DNA of 36,735 nucleotides from Bradyrhizobium sp. STM 3809 (GTDB lineage Bacteria > Pseudomonadota > Alphaproteobacteria > Rhizobiales > Xanthobacteraceae): contig NZ_CAFJ01000566.1 of assembly GCF_000239795.1 (NCBI RefSeq), positions 1 to 36,735 of the forward strand, written 5' to 3'. The notes under the pieces are model-generated. The model was not told the DNA's origin, made no database searches, and saw nothing but the letters and a program-made list of their open reading frames with translations. Below are positions 25,267-33,728 of this stretch, piece by piece (the stretch's first letter is position 1; the number at the start of each line of letters is the position of its first letter). Both the position numbers and the translations under genes were made by a program.

Positions 25267-25325
25267 GCCGGCCAATTCCTTGGGGGTTATCGCGAGCGAC
25301 TTTGATCTGCAGCAAGATCACTTAG

Positions 25326-25340
25326 TTAGATTGGTTCTAG
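25326..25340 (+). promoter_or_regulatory. Candidate Irr box (iron control element) upstream of bfd
   Basis: The site TTAGATTGGTTCTAG forms an imperfect palindrome with half-sites TTAGA and TTCTAG, fitting the geometry of the alphaproteobacterial ICE motif (TTTAGAAnnnTTCTAAA-like). It lies 104 bases upstream of bfd. Irr represses iron-storage and iron-use genes when iron is low, so a site here fits bfd/bfr control. Confidence 0.5.
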
Positions 25341-25444
25341 TGTGCGCGTGAGATTGGAATAGCTTCAAAAGCGCCGTTTTCCCTTTGCGCGGGTCGGGGC
25401 TGGTGACTATCGATAGCTGACCAAGGACGATTGGCCGGTTTCTC

Positions 25445-25729
25445 ATGATTGTTTGTTCCTGTAACGTCATCAGCGATCACGACATTCGCAAGGCCGTGAC
25501 CTCCGCGGACGAATTGCCGCGGAGCCCCAAGCAGGTCTATGGCTGCCTTGGCTGCAGCGCGGAATGCGGTCGGTGTGCGCGCACCATCAAGACGATCATC
25601 GACGAAGCTCTCGGCCCGTGCGCCCGCGCCTGTCAGGCGGGTTGCCAGCACGCCCACACCCATGCTCACGCGTCGGTTCAGATGGCTGACGAAGACCTGC
25701 AGAGCCGGTTCGCGCTCGCCGCCTGCTGA
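25445..25729 (+). CDS. bfd: Bacterioferritin-associated ferredoxin
   Basis: A 94-residue [2Fe-2S] protein. The N-terminus MIVCSCNVISDHDIRKAV gives ligands Cys4 and Cys6; the second pair is Cys41 and Cys44 in AECGRCART. Bfd binds bacterioferritin and donates electrons that release stored iron. Two additional cysteines precede the second pair (Cys34, Cys37 in YGCLGCS). The protein is longer than typical Bfd (about 64 residues in E. coli) and ends in a Cys/His-rich tail with CARACQAGCQHAHTHAHA. The ribosome binding site is weak. The bacterioferritin gene follows 121 bases downstream on the same strand, as expected. Confidence 0.92.
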   Translation: MIVCSCNVISDHDIRKAVTSADELPRSPKQVYGCLGCSAECGRCARTIKTIIDEALGPCARACQAGCQHAHTHAHASVQMADEDLQSRFALAAC

Positions 25730-25850
25730 GCGGCGCCTGCCTTCATTCTCGCCTGCTTGCGCCCCAAAAATGCACATGCACGGGGGTCGTCTCGGCACTT
25801 CGAACCTGTTATTGAGCGCCTGCGGCCTCTAACTCTTTCGGAGCTTATCT

Positions 25851-26336
25851 ATGCAGGGCGACCCCAAGGTCATCGAATATCTAAACAAGGGATTGCGCAG
25901 CGAGCTGACTGCCATCAACCAGTATTGGCTGCACTATCGCCTGCTGAACAACTGGGGCCTTCTCGAGATGGCCAAGGTCTGGCGCAAGGAATCCATCGAG
26001 GAGATGGAGCACGCCGACAAGTTCACCGACCGCATCCTCTTCCTGGACGGCTTTCCGAACATGCAGGTGCTCGATCCCCTGCGCATCGGCCAGAACGTCA
26101 AGGAGATCATCGAGTGCGACCTCGCCGCCGAGATCGCCGCGCGGACGCTGTATCAGGAGGCCGCAACCTACTGCCACGGCGTCAAGGACTACGTGTCGCG
26201 CGACCTGTTCGAGCAACTGATGAAGGACGAGGAGCATCACATCGACTTCCTCGAGACCCAGCTCGATCTGATCGGCCGCATCGGCCTCGAACTCTACACC
26301 CAGAAGCACGTCGGCGGCCTCGAGAGCGAGCACTGA
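25851..26336 (+). CDS. bfr: Bacterioferritin
   Basis: A 161-residue haem-containing ferritin. All diiron ferroxidase ligands are present at the classical positions: Glu18, Glu51, His54, Glu94, Glu127 and His130, plus Tyr25. Met52, the haem ligand shared between subunit pairs, is also conserved. The 24-subunit cage oxidises Fe(II) and stores iron as ferric mineral in the cytoplasm. GGAG lies ten bases before the ATG at 25851. With the upstream bfd and candidate Irr box it forms an iron storage and release module. Confidence 0.97.
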   Translation: MQGDPKVIEYLNKGLRSELTAINQYWLHYRLLNNWGLLEMAKVWRKESIEEMEHADKFTDRILFLDGFPNMQVLDPLRIGQNVKEIIECDLAAEIAARTLYQEAATYCHGVKDYVSRDLFEQLMKDEEHHIDFLETQLDLIGRIGLELYTQKHVGGLESEH

Positions 26337-26357
26337 GAAGGCGGCGATCCTCCCTCC

Positions 26358-26405
26358 GGGCGAGGTCGATTCGAGGCTGCGGACCAGTCCTTGAATCGAC
26401 CGCCC
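26358..26405. terminator. Hairpin between convergent bfr and DUF3240 genes
   Basis: Left arm GGGC (26358-26361) and GGTCGATTC (26364-26372) pair with GAATCGACC (26393-26401) and GCCC (26402-26405), with a two-base bulge and a 20-base loop. It stands between the stops at 26336 and 26438, so it may serve both strands. There is no U-tract. Confidence 0.5.
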
Positions 26406-26437
26406 GAATTGCGAGCGCCGAGAGCGGCGGGCAAGTA

Positions 26438-26749
26438 TCAGTCGATGCTGCCGAAGGCCGTCACGGGCACCGCCCAATAGACGAGCTTCGTTCCGGCGAA
26501 CGCGCTCCTGAGCCGCTCCAGCAGCCGCTCGACATCCTTCTCCTGCAGCACGATCGAAACAGCGACCGCGTCGGCATGTCCCTTGACCTGCTCCGCGGGC
26601 GTCCGCAGCCGAACGCGTGCGCCATGCCCGGCGGCTTCCAGGGCCGTGAAGCCAGTGACCAGATCCGACTGCTCGTTGATGTAGTCGAACAGCTCCTCGC
26701 GCAGCTCGCGCGGCACGATCAGCGTCAGGCACGCTGCTTGAAAGGTCAT
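26438..26749 (-). CDS. DUF3240 family protein of the efflux operon
   Basis: A 103-residue soluble protein with no signal peptide, matching in length and in CLTLIVPRELREELFDYI and EKDVERLLERLRSAF the small DUF3240 proteins found beside CusA/CzcA-type pumps. The fold may be ferredoxin-like/PII-like; that is inference. Its ATG overlaps the pump stop by four bases (ATGA, 26746-26749), with AAGGAGG inside the end of the pump gene, so it is translationally coupled. A role in sensing or tuning the metal pump is plausible but undemonstrated. Confidence 0.85.
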   Translation of the reverse strand: MTFQAACLTLIVPRELREELFDYINEQSDLVTGFTALEAAGHGARVRLRTPAEQVKGHADAVAVSIVLQEKDVERLLERLRSAFAGTKLVYWAVPVTAFGSID

Positions 26750-29700
26750 GCCGCCTCCTTCTTCGCGGCGCCGTAGCGGCGGTACAGGATCGGCAGCAGG
26801 ATGAGCGTCAGCAGAGTCGACGACAGCAGGCCGCCGATCACGACGATGGCCAGCGGCCGCTGGACCTCTGAGCCCGGCCCGGTGGCGAACAGCAGCGGGA
26901 TCAGGCCCAGCGCGGTGATGCTCGCCGTCATCAGCACCGGACGCAGCCGGCGCCGCGCGCCTTCGACGACGATGCGCTGCTCGGACAATCCGTGGCTCCG
27001 CAGCTGATTGAAATGAGAGACCAGCACGACGCCGTTCAGCACCGCGATGCCGAGCAGCGCGATGAAGCCGACGGAGGCCGGAACCGAAAGATATTCTCCG
27101 GTCGAGACCAGCGCGAACACGCCGCCGATCAGAGCGAACGGAATGTTGACGAGCACCAGCAGCGCCTGACGCACGGAGCCGAAGGTGGTGAACAGCAGCA
27201 CGAAGATCAGCCCGATCGCAACCGGCACCACGACGGAGAGCCGCGCGGCGGCGCGCTGCTGGTTCTCGAACTGACCGCCCCAGGTCAGCCGGTAGCCGGC
27301 CGGCAGTGGCAGCTCCGACGCGACCTTCTGCTGAGCGGCCTCGACGAATCCCACCATGTCGCGGCCCCGGACATTGCTGCGCACCACGCTCATGCGGTTG
27401 CCGTCCTCGCGGTCGATCTTGACCGGGCCGTCGACGCGCTGGATGCGCGCGACCTGCGACAGAGCGACGTGCTGTCCGGCGGCCACCGTCAGCGGCAGCA
27501 TCGCCAGCAGGGTCGGCGCCTCGCGCGTGGTCTCGCTGCCGCGGACCAGGATCGGCGTCCGCCGTCCGTTTTCCAGCGCGGTGCCGATCATCCGACCTTC
27601 GATCTGCGTGCGCAGCGAGTTGGCGATCGAATCCACGGTGAGACCCAGGCGGCCGGCCTCCAGCCGGTTGACCGTGACCGTGTAGTATTGCGCGCCCTCG
27701 TTCAAGGTCGTGTAGACGTCCTCCGCGCCATCGATGCGCGACAGGATCGTCGAGAGCTTCGCTGCGATGTCGTTGAGCGTAGCGATATCGGGGCCGAATA
27801 TCTTCACGGCGACGTCGCCGCGCACGCCGCTGATCATCTCCTGCACGCGCATGTCGATCGGCTGAGTGAAGCTCAGCGAGATGCCCGGAAAATCCGTCAG
27901 CACGTCGCGCAGCTTCTGCAGCAGCGCGTCCCGGCTTTCCGTCTGGCGCTGGTCGGCCGGCTTGAGCACCAGGAACGTATCGGTCTGGTTGGGCCCCATG
28001 GGATCCAGGCCGAGCTCGTCCGAGCCGGTGCGGGCGATGATCCCGGCAATGTCGGGGACCTTCATCAGCGCGGTCTGCAGCCGGGCATTGATGGCCAGGG
28101 ATTCGTCGAGATTGACCGAGGGCAGCGTCTCGACGCTCACGATGACGTCGCCTTCGTCCATGGTCGGCATGAACGTCTTGCCGAGCTGGGTGTAGCCGTA
28201 GCCGGCCGCCGCGAGGCCGAGCAGCGCGACCACGATCACCTTGCGCTCGTTGTCGAGCGCCCAGCCGAGCGCGGGCGCGTAGAGGCGCTGGGCCGTGCGG
28301 ATCAGCAGCGGATCCTCATGAGAGGCAGATGTCAACGCGAACGAGGTGGCGACCGGAAGCACCGTCAGCGCGAGCAGCAGGGAGGCCGCCAGGGCAAAGA
28401 TGATCGCGAGCGCAACAGGAATGAAGAGCTTGCCTTCCAGCCCCTGCAGCGTCAGCAGCGGCACGAACACGATGATGATGATCAGGACGCCGGAGGCCAC
28501 CGGCTGCAGCACCTCGCAGACCGAGCGGTAGACGATGTGGACCAGGGGCGTGGCCTTGCCGGACTCGTGCCGGCCGAGATTGCCGACGATGTTCTCGACC
28601 ACGACCACGAGCGCATCGATCAGCATGCCGATCGCGATCGCAAGGCCGCCCAGGCTCATCAAATTGGCCGACATCCCGACGGCACGCATCACCAGCAGCG
28701 CGATCGCGATCGCGAGCGGCAGGCTGAGCGCGATGACCAGCGAGGCGCGCCAGTTGCCGAGGAACAGCAGCAGCAGCACCACGACCAGCACGGTGGCCTC
28801 GCCCAGCGCCCGCACCACCGTGCCGACGGCGCGGTTGACCAGCCGGCTGCGGTCGTAGAACACGTTGATGGTGACGCTCGACGGCAGTGACGGCTTCAGC
28901 TCTTCCAGCCGCGCGCGCACGTCGCGCACGAGCTGTCCGGCATTGGCGCCGCGCAGCCCCAGCACGAGCCCCTCGACCGTCTCGCCCTTGCCGTCGGTCG
29001 TGACCGCGCCATAGCGGGTCAGCGCGCCGATCCGCACCCGGGCCACGTCGCTGACGCGGATCGGGATGTTGTCCCGGGTGTCGACGACGATCGCCTTGAT
29101 GTCGTCGATGCTGCGGATGCTGCCCTCGATGCGCACCAGCGCGCTGTCCTCGCCCTGGTTGACGCGGCCTGCGCCGTCATTGCGGCTGTTGGCTTCGATC
29201 GCCTTTCGGAACAGCTCATAGGAGATGCCGCGCGCCGCCAGCGCATCGTTGCGTGGCACGATCTCGAAGGCGCGGACAAACCCGCCCAGCGAATTGACGT
29301 CGGCAACGCCGGGCACGGTGCGCAGTGCCGGCCGGATCACCCAGTCGAGCAGGCTGCGCCGCTCGGCGAGCGACAGCTCCGGGCTCTCGATCGTGAACAT
29401 GAACATCTCGCCGAGCGGGCTCGTGATCGGGGCGAGGCCGCCGCTGACGCCATCGGGAAAGTCGCGCGAGACGTTCGACAGCCGCTCCGAGACCTGGTTG
29501 CGCGCCCAGTAGATGTCGGTGCCGTCCTCGAAATCGACGGTGATGTCGGCGAGCGCGTATTTGGTGGTGGTACGCAGGATCTTCTTGTTGGGCAGGCCGA
29601 GCAGTTCGAGCTCGATCGGCACCGTGATGCGCTGCTCGACCTCCTCGGGCGTCAGCCCGGGCGCCTTCATGATGACCTTGACCTGGACCGGGGAGACGTC

Positions 29701-29823
29701 CGGGAAGGCGTCGATCGGCAGGCTCGGCAGGAACACGGCTGCGGCGCCGACCAGCAGCAGCACGCCGAGCATCACGAACAGCCGTTGCGACAGTGCAAAG
29801 GCGACCAGCCGCCGCAGCATCAT
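26746..29823 (-). CDS. Heavy-metal efflux RND pump (CusA/CzcA family)
   Basis: A 1025-residue inner-membrane proton-driven pump with the usual 12-helix duplicated architecture and two large periplasmic loops. The N-terminus is typical (LVAFALSQRLFVMLGVLLLV in outline). The family motif in helix 4 is AIGMLIDALVVVVEN with the proton-relay Asp403; the A-I-G...D-A form resembles the monovalent-metal (Cu/Ag) HME group more than the D-F-G form of Zn/Co/Cd pumps. In the periplasmic part, methionines occur in LDPMGPN and VQEMISGV, at places matching two of the three CusA Met ligands, but the third position appears to be Leu (RLGLTV). Metal specificity is therefore open. The start overlaps the adaptor stop by four bases. 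Confidence 0.94.
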   Translation of the reverse strand: MMLRRLVAFALSQRLFVMLGVLLLVGAAAVFLPSLPIDAFPDVSPVQVKVIMKAPGLTPEEVEQRITVPIELELLGLPNKKILRTTTKYALADITVDFEDGTDIYWARNQVSERLSNVSRDFPDGVSGGLAPITSPLGEMFMFTIESPELSLAERRSLLDWVIRPALRTVPGVADVNSLGGFVRAFEIVPRNDALAARGISYELFRKAIEANSRNDGAGRVNQGEDSALVRIEGSIRSIDDIKAIVVDTRDNIPIRVSDVARVRIGALTRYGAVTTDGKGETVEGLVLGLRGANAGQLVRDVRARLEELKPSLPSSVTINVFYDRSRLVNRAVGTVVRALGEATVLVVVLLLLFLGNWRASLVIALSLPLAIAIALLVMRAVGMSANLMSLGGLAIAIGMLIDALVVVVENIVGNLGRHESGKATPLVHIVYRSVCEVLQPVASGVLIIIIVFVPLLTLQGLEGKLFIPVALAIIFALAASLLLALTVLPVATSFALTSASHEDPLLIRTAQRLYAPALGWALDNERKVIVVALLGLAAAGYGYTQLGKTFMPTMDEGDVIVSVETLPSVNLDESLAINARLQTALMKVPDIAGIIARTGSDELGLDPMGPNQTDTFLVLKPADQRQTESRDALLQKLRDVLTDFPGISLSFTQPIDMRVQEMISGVRGDVAVKIFGPDIATLNDIAAKLSTILSRIDGAEDVYTTLNEGAQYYTVTVNRLEAGRLGLTVDSIANSLRTQIEGRMIGTALENGRRTPILVRGSETTREAPTLLAMLPLTVAAGQHVALSQVARIQRVDGPVKIDREDGNRMSVVRSNVRGRDMVGFVEAAQQKVASELPLPAGYRLTWGGQFENQQRAAARLSVVVPVAIGLIFVLLFTTFGSVRQALLVLVNIPFALIGGVFALVSTGEYLSVPASVGFIALLGIAVLNGVVLVSHFNQLRSHGLSEQRIVVEGARRRLRPVLMTASITALGLIPLLFATGPGSEVQRPLAIVVIGGLLSSTLLTLILLPILYRRYGAAKKEAA

Positions 29824-30947
29824 TGACCCAGCCGCGAGAGAATGCCGCGCAGCGCCGAGATGCCGCCGATCGCCACCTCGTCCTTGTCGGAGACCGGCCC
29901 GGACACCACGACGTGGTCCTGGTCCTCCGCGAGCAGCGTGACAGGGACCTGCCGGAAACCGCCGTCGATCGCGACGAAGATCGAGGTCTGCTCGCCGCGC
30001 CGGACCAGGCCGCTATACGGGATCTCCCAGGCGCTCTCGCCGGCGGAGATGAAGCCGATGCGCGCCGCCGCGGTCTGTCCGGAATGCAGCTCGCCGGTGT
30101 TGGGGATCTCGGCGCGGACGAGGATCGTCTGGGTCGCCGCGTCGGTCGTCTCGGACACCAGGATGACGCGGCCCGGCGTCGCATAGCCCTCGATGTCGAC
30201 CCGCGCGCCGGTCTTGATGGCGGCGATATTGGTGGCCGGGATCGCGATCTCGGCCCAGAGCGGCGACAGCCTGGCGAGCTTCACCAGCGGCGCGGCCTGC
30301 TCCATGCGCTGCCCCGGCGACACCATGATGTCGACCACGGAGGCCGCCTGCGGCGCGCTGACGGTCAGCGTCGCGCTGATCGCTGCTTCATCGGTCAGGC
30401 GCCCCATGCCCTTGTCCGAGAGGCCGCTGAGACGCAGCATCTGGCGCCGCTCGGCGACCAGGATGCTGGCCTGGCGCGCCTCGGCCTGGCTCGATTCCAG
30501 CACCCGCTGCGGGATCGCCTTGCCCTCGAACAGGTCGGAATTGCGCTTCAGCTGCTGCAGGGCGAGATCCTCCTGGGCCAGCGCATGAAGATACTCGCGC
30601 TGCAGCGACACATAGCTTGGGCTCTCGAGCGTCAGCAGCGGCTGCGCGACGCTGACGCGATCGCCGCGCGCGACCGCGAGGTTGGTGACCATGCCGGACA
30701 CCGGTGCGCTGACCACCCATAATTGCGGCGTCGGGATCACGATCTGCGCGGGGTAGGGCAGCGTCGTGTCGTTCCGGCTCGAGACCGGATGCGTGACGCG
30801 GATGCCGAGGTTCTGCGCCTGCGCTGGCGTGAGCTTCACATCCTCGGCCGCCGCGGCGGATGACATCGCGGAGGCGGCGATCAGGAGCAGTGCGCCCGCC
30901 AAACGGCGGTGCGACAGGAGGCGGGCGGCAAGGAGGGGCGCGGGCAT
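29820..30947 (-). CDS. RND efflux periplasmic adaptor (CusB/CzcB type)
   Basis: A 375-residue membrane-fusion protein. A signal peptide of about 34 residues (ending S-S-A-A-A-A) precedes LTPAQAQNLGIRV, a barrel-sandwich segment with VSAPVSGMVTNLAVARGDRV (in outline), a long alpha-hairpin with QREYLHALAQEDLALQQLKR, and beta-barrel parts PLWAEIAIPATNIA and GRVILVSETTD. It links the inner-membrane pump to an outer-membrane channel. No outer-membrane factor gene lies on either side, so a TolC-type protein encoded elsewhere must serve. The ribosome binding site before 30947 is weak. Order adaptor, pump, DUF3240 with 4-base overlaps shows one operon. Confidence 0.92.
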   Translation of the reverse strand: MPAPLLAARLLSHRRLAGALLLIAASAMSSAAAAEDVKLTPAQAQNLGIRVTHPVSSRNDTTLPYPAQIVIPTPQLWVVSAPVSGMVTNLAVARGDRVSVAQPLLTLESPSYVSLQREYLHALAQEDLALQQLKRNSDLFEGKAIPQRVLESSQAEARQASILVAERRQMLRLSGLSDKGMGRLTDEAAISATLTVSAPQAASVVDIMVSPGQRMEQAAPLVKLARLSPLWAEIAIPATNIAAIKTGARVDIEGYATPGRVILVSETTDAATQTILVRAEIPNTGELHSGQTAAARIGFISAGESAWEIPYSGLVRRGEQTSIFVAIDGGFRQVPVTLLAEDQDHVVVSGPVSDKDEVAIGGISALRGILSRLGQ

Positions 30948-31110
30948 CGGTCGAGATGGTTTCCAGCTTCAACGACGTCATGAACTAGTTCAGGTCGCTC
31001 GCGCGATCGCTGAGCTGCATCAAGATGTGGGCTCGCGACCGCGAGCGCGCCACTGATGGACGAGGCAAGATGACTCGAAGCTGACGTGAGTTTGCGAGTA
31101 GGTCGCAATC

Positions 31111-31716
31111 TCAGAGCTGGTCGCGCCAGCGCGCGTCGGTCACCTCCTGCGGCTCCGGCGTGCCGAGCGCGGTCTGATCGTGGATGATCTCGCCGATGCT
31201 CGGCATCGCCGAGCGCGGCACCTGCGCCTCGGCCGACCACAGCTTCGAGCGCATGATCGCCTTGCCGCAGTGGAAGTAGATCTCCTGCACCTCGATCACG
31301 AGCACCGAGCGCGGCGGCTTGCCGAACTCCTGCAGCCTGGCCAGCAGCTCCGGCGAGGTCGACAGCGAGGCCGTGCCGCCAACGCGCAGGGTCTCGTTGA
31401 TGCCGGGCACGAAGAAGATCAGCTGCACCTGGCCGGAGCCGTCGGAGACGTTGCGGAGCGTGTCGAGCCGGTTGTTGCCGGGGCGGTCCGGCAGCAGCAG
31501 GCGTCGGTCGCCGTCGATATGGACGAAGCCGGGATGGCCGCCGCGGGGGGAGGCATCGACGCTGCCCTCCGTGCCCGACGTCGCGATCACGCAGAACGGC
31601 GACATCGCAATGAACTTCCGGCTGTGGGCGTCGAGCGACGGCCGCACCTTTGCGATCACGCGCTCATTCGGCGGCGGATAGATCGCGGCGAGATCGGGAT
31701 TGGTCGGGTCGCTCAC
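31111..31716 (-). CDS. FMN-dependent PPOX-type flavoprotein (MSMEG_1061-like)
   Basis: A 201-residue split-barrel flavoprotein. The start is a GTG at 31716 with AGGAGG seven bases upstream. Family segments: FCVIATSGTEGSVDASPRGG, LLLPDRPGNNRLDTLRN and VQLIFFVPGINETLRVGG, all in outline. The N-D-x-L-x-N-like stretch and DASPRGG loop bind FMN in this family. The likely activity is F420- or NAD(P)H-independent flavin oxidoreductase chemistry, but the substrate is unknown. It is the last gene of a four-gene run (33635 to 31111) with gaps of 19, 24 and 28 bases. Confidence 0.9.
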   Translation of the reverse strand: MSDPTNPDLAAIYPPPNERVIAKVRPSLDAHSRKFIAMSPFCVIATSGTEGSVDASPRGGHPGFVHIDGDRRLLLPDRPGNNRLDTLRNVSDGSGQVQLIFFVPGINETLRVGGTASLSTSPELLARLQEFGKPPRSVLVIEVQEIYFHCGKAIMRSKLWSAEAQVPRSAMPSIGEIIHDQTALGTPEPQEVTDARWRDQL

Positions 31717-31744
31717 GGTGCGCCTCCTGTCGGCGTCGTCTGCT

Positions 31745-32161
31745 CTAGGCCTTGCGCTGCCACGGCCAGTCGATCAGCCCCGCACTGTACAGCGCCCACC
31801 ACACCAGCACCGGCTGAAACGCCAGGCGCGGGCCATGATACAGCCAGCTGCTGCCGAGAAAAGGCAGGTCGATGCCGTCGATCGCATGCTTGAAATTCGC
31901 CGGCCAGACGCAGATCGCATAGGCCGCGAGCCCGATCCCCGCCCAGCGCCGCAGCGGCCTCGTGACCAGCGCGACGGCGCCGGCGAGCTCGCACAGCCCG
32001 GTCAGCAAAATGACCTGCGGGGCGAACGGGACGAAGGAGGGCGTGATCCGCAGGAACGGCTCGGGGATCGCCAGATGCGCTGCGCCTGCGGCCACATAGA
32101 ACAGCGCCATCACCCAGCGCATGACCGCGCGGGTCGTGTCGTCGCGCAAGCGCTCCGTCAT
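31745..32161 (-). CDS. DoxX-like membrane protein
   Basis: A 138-residue protein with four hydrophobic helices. Family-like features are MRWVMALFYVAAGAAHLAIPEPFLRI (in outline), a LTGLCELAGAVALV helix with the conserved G-x-x-E-L-x-G, and a final WWALYSAGLIDW helix. DoxX-like proteins are poorly understood integral membrane proteins, some linked to quinone or thiosulfate metabolism. It lies third in the hydrolase operon and ahead of the flavoprotein, so a redox role at the membrane is possible. Confidence 0.88.
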   Translation of the reverse strand: MTERLRDDTTRAVMRWVMALFYVAAGAAHLAIPEPFLRITPSFVPFAPQVILLTGLCELAGAVALVTRPLRRWAGIGLAAYAICVWPANFKHAIDGIDLPFLGSSWLYHGPRLAFQPVLVWWALYSAGLIDWPWQRKA

Positions 32162-32185
32162 GCACCGGTTCCAATGGCCGACCTC

Positions 32186-32554
32186 TCACACCGCATCGGC
32201 CGGCACGAAGCAGCTGATGATGATGTCGCCGCGGTGATGGACGTACCACACCACGGCCTCGCCGACCGGATTGCCGCGGTCGCGGATGATGGCGCGCTCC
32301 GGCACCGCCATCCAGCGTCCCTCGATCGGCACCCAATAGGTGCCGTTGCGCACGTCATAGGCGGTGCGGTGGCCGTCTGAGACGTCGCAGCAGGGCACGC
32401 CGTTCGGGGCGATCACGCTCTTGAACCAGGCGCGCACGTCAGGCGGCACGTTCTCGAACTGGCCGTTGTCGATGGCGCGCGCGACGGGGGCAGGGGCCAG
32501 GGACCCGAGCACCAGGGAGCCGAGCATCATGGTGGCCAGCACGATCCCGCGCAT
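32186..32554 (-). CDS. Small secreted hypothetical protein with a Cys-Cys motif
   Basis: A 122-residue protein with AAGGAG seven bases before the ATG at 32554. Signal peptide of about 27 residues (ending A-R-A). The mature part has NGVPCCDVSDGHRTAYDVR, an unusual vicinal Cys-Cys, then GTYWVPIEGRWMAVPERAI and a closing VVWYVHHRGDIIISCFVP, with a third Cys. The vicinal cysteines plus nearby His and Asp could bind a metal or form a disulfide. I recognise this only as an uncharacterised periplasmic family. It is the second gene of the hydrolase operon. Confidence 0.85.
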   Translation of the reverse strand: MRGIVLATMMLGSLVLGSLAPAPVARAIDNGQFENVPPDVRAWFKSVIAPNGVPCCDVSDGHRTAYDVRNGTYWVPIEGRWMAVPERAIIRDRGNPVGEAVVWYVHHRGDIIISCFVPADAV

Positions 32555-32573
32555 CTACGACTCCTTCTTGGGC

Positions 32574-33635
32574 CTACATGCCGCGCTGCGGCGCCGTGGC
32601 CAGCAGCTCGCGCAGCGCCTCGGCGTAGAACTTCGCACTGCCGGTGGTCAGATGGCCGCGCGTCTCGGCCGAGGCCGGGATCAGCAGCACCTTGCCGTCC
32701 TTGACGCGCTTCATCGCCTCCGCGGTCACGTTCGTCTCCGGCGGATTGCGCTCGTCATCGGCCGAGTTGATCAACAGCACGGTGGCCTTGATCTTGTCGA
32801 GATCGGCCGAGGGATTGTAGTCGTGCGAGGACTCCCACTGATAGAGGAAGTCGTTGGCATCGCTCGGGACCGGCTGGGCGAGTCGCTCATCGACCATCTT
32901 GTCGGCCTTGGCCGCCGTCGGAGCCGCGAGCTGATAGGCGATGGTGCCGCCTGCCGTCGCCGTGCCATAGGCCGCCACAGCATATTTCATCATGCGCGGC
33001 TGGGCCGTGTAGTTGCCGCCATTGTAGTCGGGATCGTTGCGGATCGTCTCCAGCATGATCCGGCGCAGCATCCAGTTGCGCGCCGCCATCTCGGTCGGCT
33101 GCGAGGCCATCGGCACCGCGATGTCCATGAAATCCGGATAGCGCGTCGCCCAGACCCAGCTGTGCATGCCGCCCATCGAGTTGCCGATGATCATCCGCAC
33201 GTGCTTGATGCCCAGCCCCTCGGTCAGCAGCCGGTGCTGCGCGTCGACCATGTCGGCATAGTCATAGGCCGGAAATTTGGTCTTCAGCCCGTCGGACGGT
33301 TTTGACGATTTGCCGTGGCCGATGCTGTCGGGGATGATGATGTAGTACTTGGCGGCGTCGAGCGGCTGGTCCTTGCCGAACAACTCGCCGGCGAACGGCG
33401 CCACCAGCATGCTCGCGCCGGAGCCGCCGGTGCCGTGCAGCACCAGCACCGGCTGGCCGGTCGGCTCGCCGACGGTGGTGTAGTGCAGCTTCAGCTCCGG
33501 CATGGTCTCGCCGGTGTGGAACTTGAAATCCTTGAGAACGACGTCGCCCTGCTTCGGTGCGGGATAGTCCGCGGCGCGGGATGGCGCACTCAAGACCAGC
33601 AAGACGGCGACAGCGGCGGCAAACGGTCGAAGCAT
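32574..33635 (-). CDS. Secreted alpha/beta-fold hydrolase (homoserine acetyltransferase-like)
   Basis: A 353-residue protein. The ATG at 33635 has AGGGG nine bases upstream and opens a signal peptide (residues 1-22, ending SRAAD). The oxyanion loop is HGTGGSG (67-73). The nucleophile elbow GNSMGGMHSW gives Ser153. The other catalytic residues are Asp293 or Asp294 in NSADDERNPPE and His328 in TRGHLT. The overall layout resembles MetX-type O-acetyltransferases, but the signal peptide argues for a periplasmic esterase or hydrolase. Substrate unknown. It is the first gene of the four-gene operon running down to 31111. Confidence 0.92.
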   Translation of the reverse strand: MLRPFAAAVAVLLVLSAPSRAADYPAPKQGDVVLKDFKFHTGETMPELKLHYTTVGEPTGQPVLVLHGTGGSGASMLVAPFAGELFGKDQPLDAAKYYIIIPDSIGHGKSSKPSDGLKTKFPAYDYADMVDAQHRLLTEGLGIKHVRMIIGNSMGGMHSWVWATRYPDFMDIAVPMASQPTEMAARNWMLRRIMLETIRNDPDYNGGNYTAQPRMMKYAVAAYGTATAGGTIAYQLAAPTAAKADKMVDERLAQPVPSDANDFLYQWESSHDYNPSADLDKIKATVLLINSADDERNPPETNVTAEAMKRVKDGKVLLIPASAETRGHLTTGSAKFYAEALRELLATAPQRGM

Positions 33636-33728
33636 GTGTTTCCCCTGCAAATGCGCGGCTCTTTGCGACCGCGTCGCGCGCATGATAGCACGTGCGACGA
33701 TCTGTTTCAGCACCGGATTGGCCCCGCC

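Noticed and set aside
25337..25798. 153-codon open frame on the minus strand
   Set aside because: Antisense to bfd, and it runs over the candidate Irr box; no domain or ribosome binding site.
26992..28890. 632-codon open frame on the plus strand
   Set aside because: Antisense to the RND pump; full of Gln/His/Arg/Asp runs produced by reading reverse complements of conserved codons.
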